From NCBI GenBank assembly GCA_029168955.1, contig JAPDOI010000107.1:62001-126000 (forward strand): a stretch of 64,000 nt of DNA, written 5' to 3'. The position numbers and the translations under genes are program-made. This document shows positions 12,191 through 24,248 of this stretch, in pieces. The notes beneath the pieces are model-generated. The model worked only from the letters and a program-made list of their open reading frames with translations, was not told the origin of the DNA and ran no database searches. The stretch's first letter is position 1. Each line of letters opens with the position of its first letter. Origin of the DNA: Aplectana chamaeleonis. Its lineage: Eukaryota; Nematoda; Chromadorea; Rhabditida; Cosmocercidae.

Positions 12191-12898
12191 GCCATAAGGT
12201 ATTTGCCCGTGCCGTATTTCGCGCTGCTTTACAAATCTTCACAGCATGAGAGCGCGGGACCATAGGGAAACGATCACGGTACCATCGCGGTTCACGTGTG
12301 CACCACGGTACTAGCCCACGGAAGATTTTCTCAGAGTAGGGCGTCCTTTTGGTTTGTATATACTTCAACAACCTTTTCGAGCATGTATGATGCTTTTTAC
12401 TCACGGCGGCTTCAGTGTGAGACGATGGTGGATTCTTCGAGGAAATTGCTCTTGAGTTCTGAAAAATCGGACAACTGAATCTGCTACTTGTTTCACAAAG
12501 AAGAACAAATGTGAGATTCCGTGTTTAGTGGGGATTTTAGGGGGCGAGGATTTTTCTTGTCTTCTACGAAGAATGTGTAATGAGTTGGCCAGAGGTTAGG
12601 AAAAGGCAGCGGATGTTCGAGAACTTCCACCCGTTTAGCGGCTTTTATTCGTTTCGCAAGTTGAGGTCTGGCTTTGTCGCAAAGCAGTGTGGTTTGGCTT
12701 TGTCCGCGAGCTTGTTTTCTACCAGACGACCTTATTAACACGGTGCAGTTGGGCTAGATAGAAGTTTATATCGACTGTAATGTTGTTCTCAAGCTTTCCA
12801 CGATGCCCCAAACCATCCCAGTGCCACAAGACACAGATCCCTTTTGAGTGAAGGTGTGGCGTGAGGCATCCTCTTTTGTAACTTAGATGTAACTTAGA

Positions 12899-12979
12899 GG
12901 TATCAGAGAGGCGATTCTCGGGCACTAATCCATACCCAGCAATTATCCTCACGGGAAAATATCGCCACAGATGGGTTGC
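12899..12979 (+). repeat. 81-bp direct repeat, copy 1
   Basis: GGTATCAGAGAGGCGATTCT...CACAGATGGGTTGC is nearly identical to 16423-16503. Borders are sharp on both sides in both copies, as expected of a small mobile unit or a captured transposon end. Confidence 0.85.
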
Positions 12980-12990
12980 TCGTTACAAAA

Positions 12991-13033
12991 GCGGACCAGA
13001 GATTCGCTCCGATAAGGGTTTATTTAAAGGCAC
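12991..13033 (-). repeat. 43-bp inverted repeat partner of 7211-7253
   Basis: Exact reverse complement of 7211-7253. It includes TTAA at 13024-13027 followed by AGGCAC, the first bases of a family-2 MITE end, after which the sequence diverges. Confidence 0.85.
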
Positions 13034-13188
13034 TGATTTCTGTCGGGTCGGACCCTTTAGCATTGTTCCTCCACGTAGTCCCAAGTGAGAAGATATGGGG
13101 GAAGAATAAATTTTACTTCTCCCCCACGTAGGCTCAGTTGGAAGAAGGGAGGGGCGAAAACGGAAAGGGGTTCGACCCGACAGAAATC
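13034..13188. repeat. Small foldback with 21-bp arms
   Basis: GATTTCTGTCGGGTCGGACCC near 13035 and GGGTTCGACCCGACAGAAATC (13168-13188) are inverted with one mismatch, around a ~112-bp centre. It abuts the MITE-type TTAAAGGCAC at 13024. Confidence 0.7.
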
Positions 13189-13460
13189 TGCTGTCAGACC
13201 CGCTGAGTTTCCGAATATTTGTGTCTTGCAGGTATACCAATGCGCAGCCTGAAAAAAATTTTGATTCATTCGAAAAAGCGAATAGTATAGCCCTGTGAAG
13301 CAGATAATGATTTTTCTGATGGTTCAATCACAATTCAAATTAAGACAAATTTCAAAACATTGACTGAAGCAAGAACTCTACAAACCCATTTCCTGAGCTG
13401 ACACATAACTATCTTCTTTCTTACAGCTCTCATCTGAATCTTGGTCCTTTCTCCTCTTTT

Positions 13461-15720
13461 CAGGTCAGATCCCCGAAGTTATATTCACTGCCATTCTGCA
13501 ACTCACGCACGCGCATTCCATGTGAGTGACATTAGGGTGTCAATTCTGACATTGCATGGGTAATATCAACAGCTGCTGCTTCTTCCATCGTCTCGATCGT
13601 CCCATTAGCACAGCTACGTATTTGCAACAACTTGGAAACACAACTAAGCGAGTTTCTAGTGCAGAGAAGAGCACTGGACATGCGAAGCAAACTGCACAAA
13701 AACCAGATAGACGTTACTGTTTTTTTAGGTCAACTGAGTGCAGCTAGTAGCAGTTTTCCCAAAAGGAAGGTTAGATAAATACTTGTTATCTTTTGACCCC
13801 TATAACCCGCGTTTCCTGGGCGTCTATACTACATGCTTAGACAATTATGGGAATCCGAAAAAAATGTGAGAAAATAGAATTTGTCACGCTGAAATTTCTA
13901 AAATCTTCAAACTCGTGGAAAGCCTCAAGTAGCGCTTTTTATCTCTCAACACTTTTTATTGATTTTTTGTTTTCTGCAAAACTGAATTTTCTGCTTTCGG
14001 TTTACTAAATGATTCGGCACACCCCTGGTTCCGACCCCTCAATGGAAAAGTCTGGGAATGTTTCAGAGCTGACAAGTCAGATTTTAAATATAAATTTTAT
14101 ATTTATAGCCCCACGTCTCCAGTCCATGACCAAAAGTACGCCCACGCTCTTTTTACGTCCTTTCCCACCCCTTTATCGTATACAATTCTAATATTTCATT
14201 TGATGGATAAAGCGCTTACTAAGCATAGACTTGCTCGAAAAAACGAAAACACGGACTTATTTTGCATTTCGTTTTCCAACAATATTGAATGCAAGAGTCG
14301 ACCTGTTTGTGATATAGCGGTTTCCTGCATCAGAAGAGGTGTTCAGCATGATGCAGGATTGCTGAGATTCCGAGGGCAACTTGCCTTTATGCAGACACCG
14401 CAGACTACAGACATGAAATGTAAGTTCTTAACTCATATTGTTGGGGTTGACCCCTCCAATATAACACCTACCATACCCAATTCCTCTGAATAAGCGACAT
14501 ACAGAAGAAAACCATCTGCCACTCCTCTTACTCGAAGCCACTCTACACACCCTTCATCATACAAGTTCCGTCGTTAAGTTTCCGTCATACAAATTCTGAA
14601 TTTTTTATTCGTATCATATTCGTCGCTCAGTGTCTCAGATATCCTACTATAAGAGACACCTTTGGGAGAACCTCTAGCTCCTCTATAATTGTAAGATGAG
14701 CGAAATCGTAAAAATACATTTTGGTGTACTATTCCTTCAAGTCATTGGTTCCTCGCTCATTATTCCACCACCTGGAGCTTTTTTTCAAAAGCTGCACAAA
14801 ATTTTGAAGCGTCAATTTCATAAGTGTATCATATAGCACTGCTTGTAATACAAGATGCACACAGTTCTGCCACCTCAACAGTCTCTCAGCCTCAGCATTC
14901 TAGTGCGAGCAGGGTGAATCGCAGTCAATCCCTAAAGGTTTTCAACGTATGACAACTCTTTCGAAAATCCGCCGTTCTTTGGTAGCTTGGGAGTTTTCCT
15001 GGAAAATTCGCGTACTCCAAAAACTGAAAGAAAGACTTTTTCATACACAATCGGACCAAAAAATCGACGTTTCTTAAAGTTGCTCCAAAAGTTCCGCATT
15101 TTCGTTATATTTTCATTACCCTTCCTTACAGGTAGCGTTCCAGACAATTTTCAAATGTTAGAATGGCTAGAACAATTTCTTGGTCTCATTAGAGATGACA
15201 CCACGAAGAAATTGGAGAAAACGAAGTCCTATGAGCATGTATGCATAGTTTTGCTGCTTGTTTCGACTTCTTTTCAATATCAGGGCAATAAATAGTGGGC
15301 AACGCATTATTTTTCGTAGAGAACCGGAAATCTTTAACGTTCCCTTCAAATATAGGGCGTGAAAGTCGTCATCCTTAACCATTATTAAAGAACTTAGGAG
15401 AGTTTACCCTCACCAAGCTTTAGAAAAAAGAACGAGCTAAAGTCACCTGTCTCTCGCAAGCCTTGGAAGGGCAAGACTTCAATATGAGAAAAAAAATTAA
15501 AAATCTCCCAATCAATACGCCGTTTCCATCGTTTACCGCTCAAAATCAGACAGAACGGGTTCCAATGAAAACATCATCAACAAACGGCATGTTACAGAAG
15601 GGACCAATAGATGTTTTCTTCTTTATAGATTGCCTTCCAAAAAGCCATCCCGTAAATCAATGCCCCACAACCAATATAACCTTTGACAGGGTACCACATG
15701 TGTGGTCGTGTTTCAACTAG
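13461..15720 (+). other. Possible small host gene, exons uncertain
   Basis: TTTTCAG ends at 13461. Downstream, 13556-13747 opens with ATG and MGNINSCC, which fits an N-myristoylation/palmitoylation start (Gly2, Ser6, Cys7-8). A later open stretch ends at a strong donor GTAAGT after 14417 (GLLRFRGQLAFMQTPQTTDM, phase 1). An acceptor CCTTACAG precedes 15132 in matching phase, leading into SVPDNFQMLEWLEQFLGLIR. An acceptor TTTATAG near 15630 precedes another short open stretch. I recognise no family, and the link between the first and later pieces is not shown. The phase match has a one-in-three chance of being accidental. Confidence 0.2.
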
Positions 15721-16422
15721 TGGAAACGAGACAATGAGCATGCTGCCTTCGCAGGCTGAAACATGTTAAACACGTGCACACTTGGAAAAGAAATTTGAAA
15801 TGTCGGTCAATATCGGGGCCCAAATCGCCACGCATCGGTCACCCGCAGTCACCTGAATGTCTTCAAGTAGAGACATACAGATGCTACGGGTAACCCAAGC
15901 CGCGGACAGAAGGGAGAGGAAAATTCGGTTGGTTCCTAATCCACCCGCGACCCAATGACACTGTGATACTCACACAGGGCAGTATAACAGCTACATCGGG
16001 TTGCAGGAAGACCGGGTCAGGCATGGGGGAGGGGTGGTGAGGTTTACCCTGCAGGTCGTACATCATGTGCAATGATCACGACACACACTGCACAACGAGC
16101 ACGCCTGCAGGGCCATCTGATGGAGGTAAGGATGGCTCAGTACTGCCACCCACGCCGAGTAACAGTCTAGTCATGAGCCACAGCCAGGACTAGCCTGTAA
16201 CCCGGTGTCAGTGAACAGACGTCTGCCATAGACGAGCACGACCAGATGGAGCAGCAGCAGCAGCAGTAGACAGGAATAGACAGGACGACCAACGCAGACC
16301 AGAATATCGCTGACCATGCCTCTGCACCGGTTTTATGTCGATCTCGAGGGGGCGGAGTCACAGTTCCCGCGCCTCAACTGCATCTCATCGATGAGTTGAT
16401 GAGGTGCGAAAAATGACCGGTG

Positions 16423-16503
16423 GGTATCAGAGAGGCGATTCTCGGGTACCAATCCATACCCAGCAATTATCCTCACGGGAAAATATCGCCACAGATTGGT
16501 TGC
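16423..16503 (+). repeat. 81-bp direct repeat, copy 2
   Basis: Near-identical to 12899-12979, same orientation. Confidence 0.85.
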
Positions 16504-17243
16504 AAATCACTCATTGATGGTTTCGCACAGGAATTGACTACAATATGATCACTGTCTTTGATCTGATAAACATCGATTTAGTGGTTGTGTGTGGTCCAAA
16601 AAAAGTGCACAAATCGTTTCAATGCGTTGATGAATCTTTGTTTTCTGCAACTGATTTGTCGTAGTTCGATAGTAATTTTAATATTAGAGTAATGTGCCAA
16701 CAGTATACTCGTGATCAAATCTATTAACTTTCATTTGTGATTCCTGCTAAACAACGGAAACGATGGTTTGAGAATTTGTGTAAAAGATCGATTTTACAGT
16801 TGATAATTCTGAGAGAATCAGGAATGGACTTTATTCTTCTTCTAAACTGATTAAAAAATTTGGTTCGTTCTATTAACAAAAGCAAGTTATTACTGGTGAC
16901 GTCAAAACCACAAGTAAAATTCATTTTCTAGTCTGGTACGTTTTCATGCAAATGTGTCGGGATTTTCGGAAGATTATGATTTTATGTCATTTTTAAATAA
17001 GTGTAGGCAGTCATTTCACCCTTGAAAAAAATGCAGTTTTGATTTAGTGAAGTGGAGTATTTGTAATATGAGACCACTATTCTGTGTTTCTTAAAACGCA
17101 AGCCAAAAAAATGCCAAGGCTTTCTAGAATACTGATTTTTTAGACATTTTTCAAGGGATCTTTATCAGATTGTCAGCAGAAGAGTGCGAGTTTTACTAAC
17201 ATATTGAAATATTGAACGACCTAGACCCGGTCCTCTGAACTCA

Positions 17244-17370
17244 TTTAAAGCCTATCTCGCTCGTATGGGTCCGAGCGGAGCAAGGAGCTGAGCGGTCATG
17301 ACCAGTCATAAGGGTGATAAGAAGATTCCGACATGATAAGACCGATATGATTTACACCGACTGACTCCAA
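17244..17370 (+). mobile_element. Small TIR element, family 5 (divergent copy)
   Basis: TTTAAAGCCTATCTCGCTCG followed by TATGGGTCCGAGCGGAGCAA matches the 10748 copy. The right end is not clear. Confidence 0.5.
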
Positions 17371-18443
17371 ATGAGGGAGAACGGGGGTATGTGCTCGAAA
17401 TATGGTGCTGTTTTTTTGGATTCTGCTGATGGTGAGACTCGCATTGAAAAAATAAGTGAAGTTTGAAGCCTAACTTGCCTTTCAATCATATAAAAGAATA
17501 AAAACGTTTCATACTCATACTCAAATGAAGCGAGGTTAAGGAAATTGCTGGACTGGAACATACCTTGTTGTCCGGAAAGTTCATGGATGCTTAATTTTTT
17601 CTATTAGCATGTTAGTCATAATTTTACATTCCGTAGCATTTATTAGCGGATTGTGCCAAGCCGAATCCTCAGATTTCTAATTGTTATCCTTGCTGAACAA
17701 AAGAAAGGAAGGGTGGAAATAAAGCGGAAGAGAACATATGCTTGTTTATAAGGAGAAATGCATCAGTTCACTTTTTCTTGTAGATAATTTAAAAATAGGT
17801 CTGTTTTATGACAAAAAATATAGTTGAGAAAGTGAAAAATAGGCGTTAAATTTGATTTCATGTTTGTATTCACTTGAATGTATAGATTAACTGAAATGTT
17901 TGCTACCCAAAGATGAGGAAAGTTTCTGGATTCTCTAGAAGTTATGGTTTTATTTATTTATTATACGTCGTTGCCGACGCGCTCAACAACAACGAAAAGT
18001 TCATGCCAATCCGCAATAAACCACGGGTTCGATCCACATTGTGGCGGTATCGAAATTGAACAAACGAAATGGGATATTGGGGTGAAGCGAGAGCTTTCAT
18101 TTATACTTCTGAAAGAAGCGAGCCCGCGAACACGTGAAACGTTTTTTTACTAAAGTTTTCAAGATAGTAGTTTTGTATATTTTTCAAAGGGGCCTCCTTC
18201 AGATCCTATGTAAGCCGACAAAAAGTTAACTTGTCGAGAAAATGACCCAAATTCAACTAACCGGTTGAAGAATTAAAGGAGCTGGGCTCTTAATCGATTT
18301 TCTGATGTTATCGACGCACGTGAAACATTTTCACCTGTTTTTGTTTTCATTTAAAGAACTGAAAAAAATAAAAAGGGAGCGTTCAGAGCCAGGCTTGCAC
18401 GCTTTCGAATGTATGGATGGTGATCTTGAACGTTCTCTAAATA

Positions 18444-19730
18444 TTAGGTCTAGAAGTTAATTTCCGCGTTTTTTTACGCTTTTTACACTATTGAAAACTG
18501 GACATACTTAAACAAAATTTTTATTCAAAATAATTTCCGTCATTAATAACAACCATTTCCCAGAGTTTGGGTAACTTATGGATTCCATCATAATAAAATT
18601 TTTCTGGTTTGGCCTCCACCCATTCATCGAGCCATTTTTGACATCTTGACGATCTTGAAAGCGCTGCTCCGCCAGACCATGCGCCATTGACCGGAAAAGG
18701 TGATAATCCGACGGGGCGATGTCTGGAGAGTACGGCGGGTGCGGTAAGACTTCCCATTTGAACTCTTTTAGCGTATCCTTTACCGTTCGAGCAACATGAG
18801 GTCGAGCGTTATCATGAAGCAATATGACTTTTTCGTGTCGACTCGCCCATTCTGGTCTCTTTGCTTCGATTTCATGCCGCAATTGCGCTAGTTGATGTTG
18901 ATAGCGATTCGCAGTAACTGTTTCGCCAGGTTGAAGAAGTTCATAGTACAGTATACCGCGTTGATCCCACCATATGCACAGTAAGACCTTCTTCCCGTGG
19001 ATGTTTGGTTTTGCGGTCGAAGTTGTTGTTTCACCAGGACTAACCCACGATTTTCTTTCGCTTCGGGTTGTCGTAGTACACCCACTTTTCATCGCCAGTT
19101 ATGATGCGGTGTAAAAAGACTTTCTTTGGAATCGGTCCAACAAGATTTGTGAAGTTGTTTTTCTCTGCTCTTTGTTGCGTTCTGAGAGCTCATAGGGGAT
19201 CCATTTTCCTTCCTTTTGAATCTTCCCCATTGCCTTCAATCGAATAGAAATTGCTTTTTGGGTGACGCCGAGAGATGCCGCGAGCTGTTCTTGCGTTTGA
19301 GCCGAATCTTGATCCAACAAAGCCTGAAGTTCTTCGTCTTCGAACTTTTTGGCTGTCCTGGTCGATCTTTGTCCTTAACGTCAAAATCACCCGATTTGAA
19401 ACGCTGAAACCATTCTTGGCAGGTTCTTATGGATGGAGCAGCATCCCCGTAAGCTTGGGCAAGCATTTGGTGCGCGTCAGTGGCTTTCTTCTTGAGATGA
19501 AAAAGGAAAAGGAGAGCTTCCCGCAAATGGCGTTTTTCCGGCACAAAAGTTGACATATTCTGAAACTAAAATAATACTTTTTTTATAAGGTACGTGAAGC
19601 AAGTTATATATCAATAGAAAGCTGATAATACAGTGAGCATTATAACATAAAATTCGTTATATAAAAATAATTTTATTTTTTACAAAATATCAATAACAAC
19701 AAAAACGCGGAAATTAACTTCTAGACCTAA
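18444..19730 (-). mobile_element. Complete-length mariner transposon
   Basis: The element is 1287 bp, bounded by perfect 30-bp inverted ends starting TTAGGTCTAGAAGTTAATTT (18444-18473 and 19701-19730). TA lies immediately outside on both sides (18442-18443, 19731-19732), the expected mariner target duplication. Length and structure are canonical. The single gene runs on the minus strand and is broken by frameshifts. Confidence 0.97.
18520..19556 (-). pseudogene. Mariner (D,D34D) transposase, frameshifted
   Basis: The ATG at 19556 starts MSTFVPEKRHLREALLFLF, the N-terminal helix-turn-helix region. WFQRFKSGDFDVKDKDRPGQ follows, then a frame change at an A run near 19347. A second helix-turn-helix (QEQLAASLGVTQKAISIRLK) and WIPYELSERN follow. 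First catalytic Asp lies in ITGDEKW (near 19105), followed by a second frame change near 19050. The second and third Asp are in LHDNARPH and SPDIAPSDYHLF, separated by exactly 34 residues. A further shift near 18645 precedes LDEWVEAKPEKFYYDGIHKL. All catalytic residues survive but at least three indels prevent a full product. Confidence 0.95.
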
Positions 19731-19732
19731 TA

Positions 19733-20611
19733 CGTAAATCTGCTCGAATGTGTCGAGATTGGAAATCTTCAGAAAGAAAGACAATCTTTATAGGAACTCA
19801 GCGGTATTTTCCATTTTATTCTCTCAAGATTTTCCTGTTCTTTGATATCTCTCGCCGAGGACATCGTCAATTCACTTTATGCCGTCTTTTGATTCATGGG
19901 GCGCATGGATTCATTCCAGAAAGAAAAAGCAACTTTCAACTGAAAGTAGTAACATAGCCTCAACGATGGCCAAAAATGATTGAAGTGTTCGGCGCCCAAA
20001 TGTACAATTCTCTCCCAGAGTTTTCCAAATACATTATGTCCCGTTTGTATGCCGACTGCTCCAAACTCAGGAAGTCGATTGACCTCAGAGGGAATGGAAA
20101 TTCGAACTCAAACAATTGGACAACTGCAAAGTCCAGCTCTGATTTCAACAATCGGTTGAATGGGGCTTTTAAAGTCTCTTGCACCCAACATTTCTAGTTG
20201 ACTGTTTCGACACAATGAGGACATGGGGTGTCCACTAAGTTTTGATCGGATTAAAGCACCCCATCGGTTTGATAATAGCAATTTTCGATAGATTCAGGAA
20301 AGCACTAGAACCAAGCTTACTGAAGTTGAGCAAATAGATTGAGCTCTGTACACCGAATCAATTGGAATAGTCACTACGTCTGCTCTTCAAGACGTAGTGA
20401 CTATTCCCCCGTTTCAAAGGCCTAAGGATCATTGAGTATCGAACAACTTGGGATGTCAGTTCTTGCAGTATGTTGGCATTCCGATGTTAGGAGTCTGTGA
20501 TCAAGAGGTTTACCATGTCAAGTATATGACACTACATTCGTCTTTGCATGGAGGTTCTTTGAAAATCGTTCGGTTGCTCGGAATATAAAGAGAAATCGAA
20601 ATCCAGAAGCT
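19733..20611. other. No gene seen; contains one perfect hairpin
   Basis: Short open frames (for example 19976-20197 +) without a recognisable domain. The only clear structure is the hairpin at 20364-20407. Confidence 0.45.
20364..20407. repeat. Perfect 17-bp hairpin
   Basis: GGAATAGTCACTACGTC at 20364-20380 is followed by a 10-base loop and its exact complement at 20391-20407. It is not followed by a T run. The stem is shorter than a typical microRNA precursor. Confidence 0.9.
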
Positions 20612-20706
20612 GTCCCGAATTTACCGTTTTTTAGAATTTACCGAAAAAAAATTCTCGGTAAAAGTTTCGGTAAAAAATTCACCGAAACAAGTTTACCGCT
20701 CACTCC
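20612..20706. repeat. Degenerate TTTACCGAAA repeats, probable hAT end remnant
   Basis: Several TTTACCG/CGGTAAA motifs in both orientations end in CCGCTCACTCCTG. This resembles the subterminal repeats and CAGGGGTG-type terminus of the hAT relic at 29769-30621. Confidence 0.5.
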
Positions 20707-21203
20707 TGGTTACATTCACACACCGTCTTTCTCCAAGGTAAGCCGCAGAAGCTATAAACTGACTAGAAGGTAGGGAAGCAGCCCCACCGGTGATAAAGAT
20801 ATCACTATATCGGGCCCCAAACATGGAAAACTCTGGAGAGAAAAACTTCCACACTTCCGTGAGAACTTTGTGCCGTTGGCAAAAAATAAACTTGTTTTAT
20901 GGAGTTTTTTCTCTATTATCCTATACTTCGTGGCTTTGCCTACTCAAAAACGTAGAAAACTAGAATACGGTTTTTATCGCGAGCACTGCCTTCAAATATA
21001 TTGACAGATTGAAACTTCCGGTTCGCATACTTAATAAGTTAGAAGAACCGAGTGTTTCCACCAAGAATTCTTGAGTTTATCCAAGCAACTGAAAATGCAT
21101 TTCGGTTGATCCTCAATCCGGCCACAGTAATGATATTCATTCTTTACAGGAAATAAGCAATTATCAGCAGCAGTGCTCAGATACGCATTGCCTTTTTCTT
21201 TCA

Positions 21204-21328
21204 GTTTGAGCGGTCGAAGTGAGGCTTATCGGGCTTATCATGTCGAAATACACTTATCTCTGACATAATTTGCCATGACGGACCGCTTCGCTGCTTGCTG
21301 AACCCAAATGAGCGGGAGAGGCTTTAAT
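21204..21328 (-). mobile_element. Small TIR element, family 5 (reverse)
   Basis: The reverse complement reads ATTAAAGCCTCTCCCGCTCA...CAGCAAGCAGCGAAGCGGTC, matching the 10748 copy. The far end is unclear. Confidence 0.5.
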
Positions 21329-21401
21329 ATCAAAAACCATCATTATTGAAAATAGGGTCTCTAAAAAGGAATTCAGAAGATGGTGAACACTGGCAACCGC
21401 C

Positions 21402-21895
21402 TTAAAGGCAGTGTCCACGATAAAAACCATGTCTGTTTTATTTGGTGGAGATCGGCAGATGCAGGTCCTAGTGCAACCCTAACTTTGAAAAAACTAAGAA
21501 AAATGAGCTCGGAACGGTCCCCTACGGGCCCGAAGTTGGACACCCGTCAGCTCGTTGCCCCCAGACGCACTTTTCACGCCCACCGACTTGATCAAATGAA
21601 AGCTCGAGATCGTGAGATGAGCGATGATTTCCAGTCATTAGCCCCGTTCTTCCCTTCATTCTCAAGTTCTCTCCTTACTCAGGCCAGCTCGCATACATCG
21701 GCTGCAAAAGACGGAAGTTACAAGCCTCGGACAACTCGTCCACCATGTTTCCTTAGCTCAATTTTTGAGGGACTATAACTCCGTTCCTAGAAGGTCTTGT
21801 ACGATTCAAAAAACATCATTCGAATCAGCATGGGACCGTCTTCAAGATAGGCGAAAAAGCAGAAAAACGATTCTCATCGTGAACACTGCCTTTAA
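21402..21895 (+). mobile_element. TTAA MITE, family 1
   Basis: TTAA+AGGCAGTGTCCACGATAAAA at 21402 and ATCGTGAACACTGCCT+TTAA ending 21895. Its interior is closely related to 23180-23672 (reverse) and 61402-61892. The 130-residue open frame across it is shared by the other copies only as a nucleotide similarity. Confidence 0.9.
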
Positions 21896-22462
21896 AAACA
21901 CCGATCTGAAGGGTTTCGCTCTTTGATATCAGCGGAGGGACTACTGTTGGACTCCGTGACGAGTTCTGATGCGGATAGTTTAGGAACTATCGAACGAATG
22001 AAGTTAACTTAGTGAGAGATATCAAACACTATGTATGCATTCCTTGAACTGAAATTTAGAAATTGTACAGGGAATAGAAATAGGATTAATCGAGTATAGA
22101 CTTTGGTGAGATTAGTTTGTTACACCTTTTAAGGACCACAACGTTTCTCAAGATTTCAACACGGATGTCTTGAAAACAAAATTTTCAGACTCGATACAGG
22201 TTTGTGACTCGCGATAATTTTCGAAATATTTCGGGTTATGCAGGCGTTCGGTTCTAATTAATACCATAAGCTCCTTGGATTGAAATGCAAATCAAATGTT
22301 GTTGAGAAAATGTGCTCATATAGTCTAAGCAGAAGTTTTATTTCTACCAGTGTTTCATCCCGCACTCATTTCATTTTCGTTTTCAAAAGACGCCTCAAAT
22401 TGCAAAAGAAATTCGAAAATACCACTGTGGGCGATCTAGTCGGGTATAAACGGATTTCCGGC
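21896..22462. other. No gene seen
   Basis: AT-rich sequence between a MITE and the hAT target duplication. No supported coding region. Confidence 0.5.
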
Positions 22463-22719
22463 ATCCCGACTAGGGATGAACGGAATTTTTTTTTAAATTT
22501 CAGAAAACAGAAAATCGAGTTTGTCAGAAAACAGAAATCAGAAAACAGAAAGGCCAAAACGGCCAGAAAACAGAAATCAGAAAACTTCTCTCCAAGTGGA
22601 GAGAGAATGTAGTTCTAGATACCTTTGTCATACTTGTAATACAATATCTACGGAACTGCACGGATGACCTATAAGGCATTGATAGTAGCACTGACGCGTC
22701 AATGACGGATACAAAATCA

Positions 22720-23183
22720 TTAAACGCACAGTACACCCTCAGATATGAATTTTGAGATTTTCATGTAATTGTGTAGAAGACCCCTCCTGTAAAACACGTG
22801 CCAAATGCCAGATCTCATTTCCTCCAAATAGGCGAGATATAAGCGACCACCACAGGCCCGACCCCCTAACAGATTTTCGAACTCGATAGCGGCTCGATGG
22901 ATAGATGAATTCCAACAAGTCGTCGTTCTTCAGTCCATTACCGGACTGTCTCCTTATCCTGGCTTTTTCTCACGCAACGACTGCGAATGAAGAGAAATAC
23001 AGGCCTGAGACAACTCGTCCACCAATTTTCCACCCTCAAAATCTAGGCATCTTTGAAGAGCCATAGCTCTGTTCAAAGGGGGTCTTGGACGATTTCAGAG
23101 AAACCATTGTGATCAACGTGTGACTCTCTCCAAGATAAGCATGAAATATGAAAAATAATTTTTTGGGTGTCCTGTGCCTTTAA
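22720..23183 (+). mobile_element. TTAA MITE, family 2
   Basis: TTAA+ACGCACAGTACACCCTCA at 22720 and a degenerate GTCCTGTGCCT+TTAA ending 23183. The final TTAA is also the first TTAA of the next MITE. The interior CTGAGACAACTCGTCCACCA is shared with family-1 members. Confidence 0.75.
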
Positions 23184-23672
23184 AGGCAGTGTTCACGATA
23201 GAAATCGTTCTTCTGTTTTTTCCCCTATCTTGAAATCGGCCTCATGCTGACTCCAATGATGTCTCTGAAATCGTACAAGACCTTCTGGGAACGGAGTTAT
23301 GGTCCCTCAAAAATTGAGCTAAGGAAACATGGTGGACGAGTTGTTCGAGGCTTGTAACTTCCGTCTTTTGCAGCCGATGTATGCGAGCTGACCTGAGTAA
23401 AGAGAGAAGTTGAGAATAAAGGGAAGAACGGGGTCAATGTATGGAAATCATCGCTTATCTCACGATCTCGAGCATTCATTTGTGCACGTCGGTGGGCGTG
23501 TGTTGCGCTTTTGGGTTTGCCTTGCGCTCGAAACGGCAACTTCGGGCTCTTTTGGAGCTTTTCCTGGCTCGTTTTCATGCGTTCTTTCGACGTCAATGTT
23601 ACAGTGTGCCCCTCCACTACCCATTCCTACTGGAAAATGAAACACATTTTTTATCGTGAACACTGCCTTTAA
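23180..23672 (-). mobile_element. TTAA MITE, family 1
   Basis: TTAA+AGGCAGTGTTCACGAT at 23180 and ATCGTGAACACTGCCT+TTAA ending 23672. Reverse orientation relative to the closely similar 21402 copy. It shares its left TTAA with the preceding family-2 MITE. Confidence 0.9.
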
Positions 23673-24248
23673 AGACACGCTGAGAGCCTTGGCCGAAAAA
23701 TAGCCCACCAGGCTCAACAACTGATCCTGTCAAGCTGTTTCTCGAGTATTTCTTGATTATTTCTTGGCAGCTAGGTGGCTGCGACCATGTTGTTCGCGAA
23801 ATAATCGAGGGATAACCGAGAAAATATGGGTAGTTGAACCGACGGCGGTGTTGAAATCCAAATCTGCCTCAACAATGCGTCTTACATTCCCCTTTGAGAG
23901 CATTCTTTCGCGGCTGTTTCTCGACGACCATTATTTGACGCCTATTTCGCGGCAACCAGCTTTTTTCCGAACACGACCTTGTTCTTGGCTATTACGCGAA
24001 AATCAGGCATTTTGTGGCTATTCATCGGCAATTGCTCAGCCAAAACTCTCAGAGCACTCACCCGTATGGTAGTACGTCAGCACAATAAGGGTTGCATCCT
24101 AGGACAGACATCGGGTTCAGACCCTCGCTGTGTGCAGCAGCTGCTGCGAACAACTAACTGCAGCAGCTGCTGACAATGGGGAGGTTGAATTCGTGCTCTG
24201 CCCTGGGATCATATCCCTATTGCGAGAAAGTACTACCCTACGAGTACG

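Larger units (their letters stand above)
15721..18443. other. No gene seen
   Basis: Apart from the 81-bp repeat copy (16423-16503), a (GCA)n stretch at about 16252-16268 and a small element at 17244, I see no supported coding region or repeat. Confidence 0.5.

Noticed and set aside
17990..18050. tRNA gene (GGGTTCGATCC resembles a B box)
   Set aside because: No matching acceptor stem and only two pairs in the T stem.
21380..21778. 132-residue open frame, with similar frames near 23.3-23.6 and 61.4-61.8 kb
   Set aside because: All lie in copies of the same MITE; similarity is at DNA level and frames are broken in some copies.
24066..24180. tRNA-like or SINE segment with GGTTCAGACCC
   Set aside because: No box A at the right distance; the region is dominated by a CAGCAGCTGCTG palindrome.
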